The notes under the pieces: model-generated
What the model was told of the DNA's origin: nothing
The model's input: the letters and a program-made list of their open reading frames with translations, nothing else
Databases searched by the model: none
In this document: positions 18,401-24,759 of the stretch, piece by piece
Layout: each line of letters begins with the position of its first letter
Position numbering within the stretch: the stretch's first letter is position 1
Source of the DNA: Spirochaetota bacterium
Lineage (GTDB): Bacteria > Spirochaetota > UBA4802 > UBA5368
Direction: 5' to 3'
Length of the DNA: 49,506 bases
Assembly (NCBI GenBank): GCA_004297825.1
Contig: SCSX01000024.1
Location: 1-49,506, forward strand
Program-made: the position numbers and the translations under genes

Positions 18401-19008
18401 ACTATCGCTTTGTAATAGACGAAGGCGGAAACGCTGAGTGCACCATACGGGAGACCCTGGAGGGACGTCATGGTACCTACCGCGAATACTTCGCCAACAG
18501 CCTGCACGAGGAGCGTTCCGTAAACCAGTTTTTCAGCGCGCTGCTCCCGTCACTTGCCATTGATCAGTATGAAATCGCGAATCTGGAATCCGTAGACGCC
18601 CCCTTCGTGCTTTCGATTAAGGGAAGATGCTTTTCCGTCACTCCACCCCCCGGTGACCGTGCAGTACTGGGGATGACGTCCAGAACCGACGCGACGCGCT
18701 ACATCCAGTCCGCGGAGCGCGCATTGCCGCTCCTCATCCAGGAGGAAATCAACGAGGTCGAGAGATATTCCTTCATTCTTCCGGAAAGATTTGCGGGCGT
18801 GGAATACGGGTACGAGGAAGATATCGCATGTAAATTTGGGACCGCGGGGATCCGGATAAAGAAGAAAAAGGGGAGCGCGGAGGTGGAGATAATAAAAGAG
18901 GTCCGTGTGCAGGCCGGCTGGATTGCCCCGGAACAGTACAAGGAATTCCTGGATTTTTGCATGAAACTGGACGAGGCGGAAAAACGGGAAGTAATAATCC
19001 CGAAATGA
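15415..19008 (+). CDS. Exported TPR/DUF3857 paralog with degenerate transglutaminase-like domain
   Basis: A 1197-residue protein with the same overall plan as its upstream neighbour: a signal peptide (ending near APSYAGPA), an early beta-rich insert (REWSITGPYHRYGAYD mirrors REFDIIGPFKNEGVSE upstream), repeat-rich helices, a DUF3857-like region (YIFKINADGSSLALCEDVLY, IHVAYSVDNPF) and a C-terminal part aligning with the transglutaminase core. The catalytic residues are gone: the GDCKD position reads GTVED (V894 for Cys), the His position reads FSDILL (D936), and only the Asp survives (D952 in IWLDFS). It is therefore a probable pseudoenzyme. The ATG overlaps the upstream TGA (ATGA), indicating translational coupling and possibly a paired product. 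Confidence 0.8.
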   Translation: MTKTMRVCTNRKRLSAVRAAAILMGALCLHAASSAPSYAGPAEKSAAIYADFRRGDLGALFADIEKFLVEHPERPEAFLYIGDPVRLVDVVGHERVDRTLRGLLDRSSRVPESRRNLLVMKISMELEKLAALKDAAGARKAADALAPVREWSITGPYHRYGAYDIHYPWLPEAAQDMRSIDRRVLRLENADAILDFDEFLFPERGVAYALTTLKRGGPIRLRFQSRASYVVFINGRIALKNIVGETQRSLRVLEVGGFGALTVMVKVYRGDAWSFRMLTSDVTDVSLPCEANPDEIAATPLDSAEVMEYPWSELMELHAKGSIEASFHLGNYFHELDSDESLEYYKTACTTDPTGIRRFFMASAMREHNHGAQGSAFALESARIMNELAAEFPDFVPAAHMKFERLLEQRSLSEACIFGARLSTGAASYLPLREEYSGLLRSLEHEKEFEEHARDFQTGFPHADAPLMEMAEYYRGRDVVRCEEFCRKILARGYRQGAFGLLLGLLRDQGHHKAAIELLERFNGDGALNDTLIDVLIESGDYRRARNLLYKNTIRRKKPADIVRLGRLSRLEGGDPVMDWEKAAGLDPSDFATADLLDFVKTGKIEEPLERYRDERAEDHIVQWALRGHGEYSSEVVFRNYIFKINADGSSLALCEDVLYVHDQKGVEKWGEYRVPLAGKIHPLRARVYDGEGRYSDSFRIEEVNGAYYINLANLKEKSTIHVAYSVDNPFSIQGESGFTAIPAMILQDFEEPLHALSLKIVAPASVRLTMDHRADAAPVMTIRDENAIYSLRLQNLPFIKHEENAGAAGNHLPYFGASTMIDASDITQWYAGLLMNKPGQDGRSIKLRFGGPDDEQTAIRVYSYVENDIDLSGNALYYPDSPRDVEYKRKGTVEDKVLLARNILAGCGIKAFPAFAKRIELPESGRFVSPGAFSDILLFIPGLGSEGIWLDFSRRYAGFGMVSASLRGTEALVMGENGYERRTVRSRRPDKITRDYRFVIDEGGNAECTIRETLEGRHGTYREYFANSLHEERSVNQFFSALLPSLAIDQYEIANLESVDAPFVLSIKGRCFSVTPPPGDRAVLGMTSRTDATRYIQSAERALPLLIQEEINEVERYSFILPERFAGVEYGYEEDIACKFGTAGIRIKKKKGSAEVEIIKEVRVQAGWIAPEQYKEFLDFCMKLDEAEKREVIIPK

Positions 19009-19014
19009 ACGGCC

Positions 19015-19260
19015 TTACTGGGCCTGGACCACGCGCGTCACCACAAACCAGAGAAACATGATTATAATCGACATTCCCCACAGTCCTACAATGGCGATCG
19101 ATACCTCGGGGTGGGTGCTGATCCACCGGTAGAACCGCGATTCCCGGTACTGCATGATGAGGTAAAGAAGCCTGGACGAGGAATTCGATTTCTTAAGTTC
19201 GGATTTTCTGAAATCCGGCGTTGTTTTTCCCTGGGTGCCGGGTGCAGGCGTATCGCTCAT
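19015..19260 (-). CDS. Small membrane protein of unknown function
   Basis: An 81-residue protein with a polar, Lys/Ser-rich N-terminal half (TTPDFRKSELKKSNSSSR) and one strongly hydrophobic segment near the C-terminus (VSIAIVGLWGMSIIIMFLWF). It is predicted as a single-span, tail-anchored inner-membrane protein. The ribosome-binding site is weak. The gene is supported by convergent placement 6 bases from the end of the large operon and by the clean soluble/membrane division. No family is recognised. Confidence 0.5.
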   Translation of the reverse strand: MSDTPAPGTQGKTTPDFRKSELKKSNSSSRLLYLIMQYRESRFYRWISTHPEVSIAIVGLWGMSIIIMFLWFVVTRVVQAQ

Positions 19261-19519
19261 GTCGGGAGTACCTTAGATTACCTTTCGAATTTAGGATTAC
19301 AGGGACAGGTTAAATTTTAAAATCGGACTTGTCAATGACATATGTGACTGATTTCAAATTAATGGCAAAATGCCCGCCGCAGGCCCGGGACCGGAAGCGT
19401 ATCAGCCCGAAAAAAACAAATTGCTCAACTATTGTGTGCACGGTGCCGATAAAAAGATTAAGGGGTAGCCTGCCTTTCTTCAACATACAAACGCCGATAG
19501 GACGATACGGCGGGGAACA

Positions 19520-20446
19520 GTGGGAGTTGTTCTCGTGGCAAGAACAGGGATGTTCATTCAAGCGGCCGTGGTGCTGTGCGCATTTCTATTGCAATGCGCC
19601 CCCGCGCGCACGCAGGTAAGGCAGGACCGCGGCACGGATGCCGTGCGCAGGCCTGCGCCCGCCGTGATCGACGATTACAACCCCCGCAACGAACGGCTGC
19701 AATTCAGCGATTCCAAACTGGCGGAGTTGCAGGGACTGGAGGACCGGGAGACGACGTATTCGGTCGAAAAGCAGTCAGTTCGCGAGGATGCCGTTAAAAC
19801 GCCGGAAACTCACCCTTCGCATGACCCGAAACCCGCGCCGCAGCGAACGACCGTTTCCAGGCCCGTTTCCGTAGAAATTCATACGATAAAGAAAGGCGAC
19901 ACGCTTTCCGGGATCGCCCGGCGGTACGGATGCAGCGTGGAAGAAATCTGCACGCTGAATGGAATCTCGCCCCGTGACAAAATATACAAGGGTCTCCCCC
20001 TGAAGGTGCCGGTGGCAAAACCGGTCGAAAGCGCGCCCGTCGCCGCAAAGGCGCGCGTCCAGAAAAAGAAGGATCACGATGCACCGGCGCCCAGGTTTAA
20101 CTGGCCGATCGGATCCGTGGTGAAGGTCGCGCGCGAGGACGTCAACGGGGTCAAGCCCATAGGTATCGAGATAACGGGAAAATCCGGGCAGGCGGTCGTA
20201 TCAGCCGCCTCGGGGACGGTGAAGAAGGTCGGCGACATGAGGGGTTTCGGTACGTATGTCATCATCTCACATGGGGACCGATACGTGACGGTGTATGCGC
20301 GGCTGAAATCCGTGAGCGTCCGGGAAGGGGACACCGTGGAGTCCGGTACGGCGATCGCGGTACCCGAGGGGGGTTCGATACATTTCGAGATAGGCCACGG
20401 CGGAAAGCCGGTCGATCCGCTCGCATACCTGCCGAAAAAACTTTGA
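19520..20446 (+). CDS. NlpD/EnvC-like protein: LysM plus degenerate M23 (LytM) domain
   Basis: About 308 residues with an N-terminal export signal ending in a possible lipobox (FLLQC), a low-complexity linker, a LysM peptidoglycan-binding domain at about 118-163 (IHTIKKGDTLSGIARRYGCS) and a C-terminal LytM/M23 domain at about 190-305. Zinc ligands are not conserved. The HxxxD block reads KPIGIE, and the final HLH block reads SIHFE with one His. The domain is therefore likely non-catalytic, as in NlpD and EnvC, which activate periplasmic amidases for daughter-cell separation. The start is uncertain: GTG 19520 is used, GTG 19535 gives an equally good signal peptide, and ATG 19550 lacks a basic N-region. 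No amidase gene is in the window. Confidence 0.82.
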   Translation: MGVVLVARTGMFIQAAVVLCAFLLQCAPARTQVRQDRGTDAVRRPAPAVIDDYNPRNERLQFSDSKLAELQGLEDRETTYSVEKQSVREDAVKTPETHPSHDPKPAPQRTTVSRPVSVEIHTIKKGDTLSGIARRYGCSVEEICTLNGISPRDKIYKGLPLKVPVAKPVESAPVAAKARVQKKKDHDAPAPRFNWPIGSVVKVAREDVNGVKPIGIEITGKSGQAVVSAASGTVKKVGDMRGFGTYVIISHGDRYVTVYARLKSVSVREGDTVESGTAIAVPEGGSIHFEIGHGGKPVDPLAYLPKKL

Positions 20447-20448
20447 GC

Positions 20449-20928
20449 CTATCTGCAGCCCATGCCTTCCAGCTTTTCCTGAAGCTCGACGAAACATTTC
20501 GGGGCTGATTCGCGCGCGGGATTGCTGCGAAAGAGTACCGCCTTGGTCGTTCCCTTACGGGTGATGGTTATTTCGTAGGCATAGTGCCTCTCGTCCGGCG
20601 ATGCGCCATACGCGTCCCTTAAAGTGAAAAATCCGCACGCATCCGCAGCACCCAGCAGGGCGCTTAGCTCCTCTTGTGGCATGGAGCGCGTCGAGGTACG
20701 CTGACGGGAAGAGACGGGGATATCGCTCCACGGCTTTTCATAGGTGACGTCTTTTTGCCTTGTACAGAGCATTGTGGACCCTTCGATACGCACGTTCAGG
20801 AAAGGAGCGCTGTAACCGATTATGACGGGATCGCTTTTATTGGGATCATGGATGCCTCCATGCGGGGCCGTAGTGCAGGAAACCAATACTACAAGGCAGA
20901 AAACGCATGCGGCGAACGGGTGTTTCAT
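20449..20928 (-). CDS. Small lipoprotein of unknown function
   Basis: A 159-residue protein with a clear lipoprotein signal, MKHPFAACVFCLVVLVSC, where LVSC is the lipobox. The mature part looks like a compact alpha/beta domain (PFLNVRIEGSTMLCTRQ, YAYEITITRKGTTKAVLFRS) of the type found in many small periplasmic binding or inhibitor-like lipoproteins; no family is recognised. The start at 20928 is fixed by AGGAGG seven bases upstream; the open frame continues further but without initiation signals. It is convergent with the NlpD-like gene (2-base gap) and divergent from the GH42 gene. Confidence 0.7.
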   Translation of the reverse strand: MKHPFAACVFCLVVLVSCTTAPHGGIHDPNKSDPVIIGYSAPFLNVRIEGSTMLCTRQKDVTYEKPWSDIPVSSRQRTSTRSMPQEELSALLGAADACGFFTLRDAYGASPDERHYAYEITITRKGTTKAVLFRSNPARESAPKCFVELQEKLEGMGCR

Positions 20929-21149
20929 GGTTATCCTCCTGCTGTATGGTTCGGCACGCGTCCGGTCTAAACCGCGCATGAGGCCGAATCCCCCGAACCA
21001 GTATATCATCCCGGCGCGATGCCTCAATGTATTTTTCCGGCTGTGTCCCACTGCCGAAATTGAATTTCCACCACATGACCGAAAATAACTGGCAATAATT
21101 CCGGCTACCGGATACTGATTTACAATCATCCTGACAGGAGCGAAACAAG

Positions 21150-23165
21150 ATGGGAAACGAAGGGAAGGGAGTCTTATTCGGCGTCGATTATTACCCGGAA
21201 CAGTGGGACAGGTCGCTCTGGGAATCGGACGCCCGGAGAATGAGGGAGATGGGAATAAAGGCCGCGCGCCTCATGGAATTCGCGTGGGTGCTCCTGGAGC
21301 CCCGCGAAGGAAAATACGATTTCTCGCTCTTCGACGAGGCGATCGACGTCCTTGCCGCGCAGGGAATCGGCATCGTGCTCGGTACGCCCACGGCGACATT
21401 TCCCTACTGGCTCTACGAAAAAGACCCGGCCATGGTGCAGGTGAACCCCAACAGGATGTCCCGGGATTTCGGGGCGCGGCGCGAGGGATGCTATAACGCG
21501 GCGATCTATCGCAAGGCCGCGGGAAGGATAGTGAAAAAGATCGCAAAGCATTACGGGAAAGATTCCCGGGTAATCGGGTGGCAGATCGACAACGAGATCG
21601 GACACGAGGGCTCGGACCGGTGCGTGTGCGACAATTGCGCGCGGCAATGGGGGGGCTGGCTCAGGAAAAAGTATGCAACTATTGACGCGCTCAACAGGGC
21701 CTGGGGGACCGTGTTCTGGGGGACCACGTATTCAAAGTTCGACCAGGTGCCCGTCCCGCGCGACCAGGTTGCGACCATTCAAAACCCTTCCCTCTACCTC
21801 GACTATTACCGCTTCTGTTCTGATTCGGCGACGGCCTTCACCGGGGAGCAGGTCCGAATACTGCGCAAGCATATCGCGAAAGATCAATGGATAACCACGA
21901 ACCTCTACCCCGCACCGCACGCCCCCGTTATCGACATGGAGGAGATGCTGCGTCCCATGGACATCCCCGCCTATGACAACTACCCGGTGTGGGGTGACCA
22001 GGACGAGCCCCTGCCCTATTTTTTCATCTCCTATGCCCTGAGCTATATCCGCGGCCTCAAGGACACGGGCACGTTCGCGATCCTTGAGCAGTTCAGCGGA
22101 TTCCAGGGCCACGTCTGCCTGGGATATCTTCCCCCCGAAAAACAGGCCGTGCTGTGGACGGACCAGGCGATCGCGCGGGGCGCAGATAAAATCTTTTATT
22201 TCAGGTGGCGCACCGCCGCGTTCGCCCAGGAACAGCTCTGCTACGGGATACTCGACTCCGACAATTCCGATACCAGCCGCTACGCCTCGCTACGCGACAA
22301 TATCCGCGAAAAGGGCGCAACCTACGCGCGCTTCGCCGATACGCCCTTCGAATCACAGGCGTGTCTTGTCTATGACAAGGACAACTCAAGGCTGATCAGG
22401 GACCAGTACCTGTCCAAGGGACTTTATTTAAGCCCCGAGCCATACATGCAGGTCGGATACGACCTGGAGTGCGCGCGGCAGTTCGCCCCCACGGTCCTCT
22501 TTAACGTGAACACCGACGTAAAGAGCGCGCAGGGTGTGGACCTTTCACGCTACAAGCTCATCCTGCTGCCGCTCTACCAGATGGCGTCGCCTGTTTTCGT
22601 CAAAAAGCTCGAGGAGTGGGTCCGGCAGGGGGGACACCTTGTGCTGGGCTTCAGGGCCGGGGCGCGCGATGAAAAAAATCACGCGGTCAGCACGGAGCTC
22701 CCGGGTCTCTTCGCCGAAATGGCGGGGATAACGATAAAACGATTCGAATCCCTGAACGAGACGAAGGTGAAGATTCGTGTGGGAATGATTCCCGCGCACG
22801 GCGAGGTGTGGGCCGACCAGATCATCCCCGGAACGGCCAGGCCCATCGCGCGGTATACGGATCGCAAAAAGCATTATCGCGGCATGCCCTGCGCGACCGT
22901 GAATGAGTTCGGAAAGGGAAAGGTCTACTATTTCGGAACGACCCCGGGCCCGCTCGCGACAATCCTGCTATACCGGAAGGTGTTCAAGGCCGCGGGCCTG
23001 AGGCCGAAATTTTACGGGATGGGCATCGAGGCCGTCCGGCGAACCACGACGGACGGGAAAAAGCTGGAGGTCATCTTGAATCATACCGCGCGGACCAGGT
23101 GGGCGGGGCTTTCGCGGCTGCGACCCTACTCAATGATTTCGCGTGAAATCCGCCAGGCGAGGTGA
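21150..23165 (+). CDS. Glycoside hydrolase family 42 beta-galactosidase
   Basis: A 671-residue cytoplasmic enzyme (no signal peptide) with the (beta/alpha)8 GH42 barrel. It begins with FGVDYYPEQW, has the acid/base motif WQIDNEIGHEG with N148-E149, and the nucleophile E313 in AILEQFSGFQ. Cysteines C158, C160 and C163 (RCVCDNC) match part of the structural zinc site of this family. The trimerisation domain (SARLIRDQYLSKG region onward) and a short C-terminal beta domain follow. It hydrolyses terminal beta-galactosides, usually oligosaccharides derived from glycans rather than free lactose. The start is supported by CAGGAGCG. It is followed after 3 bases by the FMN-binding lipoprotein gene, so the two are co-transcribed. 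No sugar transporter is adjacent. Confidence 0.93.
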   Translation: MGNEGKGVLFGVDYYPEQWDRSLWESDARRMREMGIKAARLMEFAWVLLEPREGKYDFSLFDEAIDVLAAQGIGIVLGTPTATFPYWLYEKDPAMVQVNPNRMSRDFGARREGCYNAAIYRKAAGRIVKKIAKHYGKDSRVIGWQIDNEIGHEGSDRCVCDNCARQWGGWLRKKYATIDALNRAWGTVFWGTTYSKFDQVPVPRDQVATIQNPSLYLDYYRFCSDSATAFTGEQVRILRKHIAKDQWITTNLYPAPHAPVIDMEEMLRPMDIPAYDNYPVWGDQDEPLPYFFISYALSYIRGLKDTGTFAILEQFSGFQGHVCLGYLPPEKQAVLWTDQAIARGADKIFYFRWRTAAFAQEQLCYGILDSDNSDTSRYASLRDNIREKGATYARFADTPFESQACLVYDKDNSRLIRDQYLSKGLYLSPEPYMQVGYDLECARQFAPTVLFNVNTDVKSAQGVDLSRYKLILLPLYQMASPVFVKKLEEWVRQGGHLVLGFRAGARDEKNHAVSTELPGLFAEMAGITIKRFESLNETKVKIRVGMIPAHGEVWADQIIPGTARPIARYTDRKKHYRGMPCATVNEFGKGKVYYFGTTPGPLATILLYRKVFKAAGLRPKFYGMGIEAVRRTTTDGKKLEVILNHTARTRWAGLSRLRPYSMISREIRQAR

Positions 23166-23168
23166 AGT

Positions 23169-23558
23169 ATGAAGTTGTATCGGAACACGATTCTTGCCGC
23201 CGTTCTTTGCGCGTGCGTATGCCTGCCCGCCTGCGCGAGTGAGGAAACCCGTGCGATCAGGGCGCTCCGAATCAACGATGTCGACCTTTCCCGGATCCCG
23301 GACGGGGTTTACGAGGGGAGCTTCAGCTACGGATCGTTCAATTACCTGGTGCGCACCACGGTAAAAAAGCATCGCATCGCCAACGTGGAGATTCTGAAAA
23401 ACAGGGATACCGTGTACGCGCGCAAGGCTGAAGGCGTCGTGGGCAGGGTGCTTGAAAAACAAACGCCGAACGTGGATGCGGTGAGCGGGGCGACGACTAC
23501 AAGCAAGGCCCTGTTGAAAGCGATCGAGTATTCACTTGCGGGCGCCGGAGGAAGGTAG
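23169..23558 (+). CDS. FMN-binding-domain lipoprotein with covalent flavinylation motif
   Basis: A 129-residue protein. The signal peptide ends in the lipobox LPAC (C22). The mature region is a single FMN_bind domain (GVYEGSFSYGSFNYLVRTTV, ending with VDAVSGATTTSKALLKAIE). The DAVSGAT block at 103-109 is the sequence recognised by ApbE, which attaches FMN to the threonine of SGAT; T109 is the predicted site. Such proteins carry electrons in the periplasm (NqrC, RnfG and extracellular electron transfer relatives). An ApbE gene is not in the window. The ribosome-binding site GAGGTGAAGT lies over the end of the GH42 gene. The pairing with a cytoplasmic glycosidase has no obvious metabolic logic. 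Confidence 0.85.
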   Translation: MKLYRNTILAAVLCACVCLPACASEETRAIRALRINDVDLSRIPDGVYEGSFSYGSFNYLVRTTVKKHRIANVEILKNRDTVYARKAEGVVGRVLEKQTPNVDAVSGATTTSKALLKAIEYSLAGAGGR

Positions 23559-23589
23559 GGGAAAACTCCCGACGCACAATGCTGAAAAA

Positions 23590-23617
23590 CGAAACGCTCC
23601 CCGGCGGGAGCGTTTCG
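23590..23617 (-). terminator. Intrinsic terminator of the cytidylate-kinase-like gene
   Basis: A perfect 12-bp inverted repeat (CGAAACGCTCCC / GGGAGCGTTTCG) has a four-base loop. On the minus strand it is followed by a T run (TTTTTC), so it ends minus-strand transcription about 20 bases after the stop at 23638. On the plus strand no T run follows, although the hairpin may still stabilise the 3' end of the GH42-FMN transcript. Confidence 0.85.
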
Positions 23618-23637
23618 TGCTAAGGTTCTCGCTATGG

Positions 23638-24354
23638 CTACTCGATGAATCCTTTTTTGACGAGAAGCGACACTACCATCTGCGCGATTTCTTCATTCGA
23701 AACCCGCGCGACATTGATCGTCAGGTCGTATGATGCGGGATTCGTGGCCTCGAACTTGAGGTACTGGGTGAGGAAATCGTGCCGCTCCTTGTCCTTGCGC
23801 TCGACCAGCTTCTCGGCTTCGAGGCGGTCCCGGATTCCCGCTTTCTCCATGATCTTGTGGATGCGGTAGCTCGGGGGGGCGACGAAGCGCAGGTGAAGAC
23901 CGTACTTTAAATTGCGGGTGATCATGACCCCGGCGCGCCCGACGAATATTGCCCGCCCGTGAATGGATAAGCCGCGCACGGTTCTTACGAGCTTCTGGTA
24001 GACGCTCACCTGTGACGGGTAGTCCGTGAGCACGTTTCGCCAGAATTCGTTGATCTCCTCTCGTTTTATCGTATCGATCGTCTCGATGACTTTTTCCGAG
24101 ATGTCGTGGTCTTCGACGATTTTATCTATGAGTTCCCGTTCGTAGGATTGCCAGACGTCGGTTTTTTCGTACGCATTGAGTTCCTGGGCGATAACCGCCG
24201 CGGTGGAGCCCGCATCGCATCCGTATTCCCTGGAAATGGTGATGAATGGACGCGGAATCTCGGCCTTGACCGTTACCGTTTTCGCCGTTTCCCATACCTT
24301 AAGCTGCTTCTGAATCTGTTTTTCCAGCGTGGATCCCTTAACATAGCTGCTCAT
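23638..24354 (-). CDS. Cytidylate kinase-like family protein
   Basis: A 238-residue P-loop-fold protein of the cytidylate-kinase-like family that is distinct from Cmk. The FITISREYGCDAGSTAAVIA segment stands in for the usual nucleotide-binding start of this family. AIFVGRAGVMITRN and LRFVAPPSYRIHKIM follow, and RKDKERHDFLTQYLKFEATNPASYDLTIN is the typical lid and C-terminal block. The start at 24354 is set by AGGAGCG; the extension to 24372 would need GTG without support. The substrate is not established for this family. A candidate sigma-70 promoter is at 24403-24431 and a strong terminator follows, so it is a single-gene transcript. Confidence 0.82.
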   Translation of the reverse strand: MSSYVKGSTLEKQIQKQLKVWETAKTVTVKAEIPRPFITISREYGCDAGSTAAVIAQELNAYEKTDVWQSYERELIDKIVEDHDISEKVIETIDTIKREEINEFWRNVLTDYPSQVSVYQKLVRTVRGLSIHGRAIFVGRAGVMITRNLKYGLHLRFVAPPSYRIHKIMEKAGIRDRLEAEKLVERKDKERHDFLTQYLKFEATNPASYDLTINVARVSNEEIAQMVVSLLVKKGFIE

Positions 24355-24402
24355 GTGACGCTCCTGTCTCACCGAATTGGAACGACGCCCGCCAGGGGTA
24401 GT

Positions 24403-24431
24403 AAAATAAATAATGACGAAGTGTTGACCAA
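24403..24431 (-). promoter_or_regulatory. Candidate sigma-70 promoter of the cytidylate-kinase-like gene
   Basis: On the minus strand, TTGGTC (24426-24431) and TATTTT (24403-24408) are separated by 17 bases. The predicted start is near 24396, about 40 bases before the ATG at 24354. Confidence 0.45.
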
Positions 24432-24487
24432 ACCTTAGTATCTGGGGTTAATTAATCAATGATTTTCTCAACATATGAACCTATTTT

Positions 24488-24625
24488 GTAACTACTCTGC
24501 TATTATGAAATACATAACCAAAAATAATTAAAAGTATGGAATACCCCCGCCGCCAGAGGCGGCGGGGGTATTCCTGGCATTTATTATTTTATGTGCATAT
24601 ATTTGACAAACAGCTGAGTAGTTAC
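24488..24625. mobile_element. MITE-like 138-bp palindromic element
   Basis: Terminal inverted repeats of 14 bases, GTAACTACTCTGCT (24488-24501) and AGCTGAGTAGTTAC (24612-24625), match at 13 positions. They enclose AT-rich arms with partial complementarity and a central perfect hairpin. No open frame inside is credible. Flanking octamers CCTATTTT (left) and CGAATTTT (right) agree at 6 of 8 positions, compatible with a decayed 8-bp target duplication. GTAA ends and 8-bp duplications are known for IS66-family elements, so this may be a non-autonomous relative. A structured regulatory RNA or a recombination site is the alternative. It lies between two minus-strand genes (24354 and 24760). Confidence 0.5.
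24538..24574. repeat. Perfect 17-bp hairpin at the centre of the palindromic element
   Basis: GGAATACCCCCGCCGCC (24538-24554) pairs without mismatch with 24558-24574 around a three-base AGA loop. The GC-rich core sits in otherwise AT-rich sequence. No T run follows on either strand, so it is not a standard intrinsic terminator. Confidence 0.9.
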
Positions 24626-24759
24626 CGAATTTTAATAATGAACTATTTCATTGTGAGTTATACGGTATCGGACAGGATACACACTGAACGGTGCGGACGG
24701 ACATTCAATCGTGGGTGGCGCGATGGCCGACACACATGCGCCGGAGGGGAGGGGCTTTC

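Noticed and set aside
23590-23617. Terminator for the plus-strand GH42-FMN transcript
   Set aside because: The hairpin is strong, but no T run follows on the plus strand; the T run is on the minus-strand side, so it is assigned to the cytidylate-kinase-like gene.
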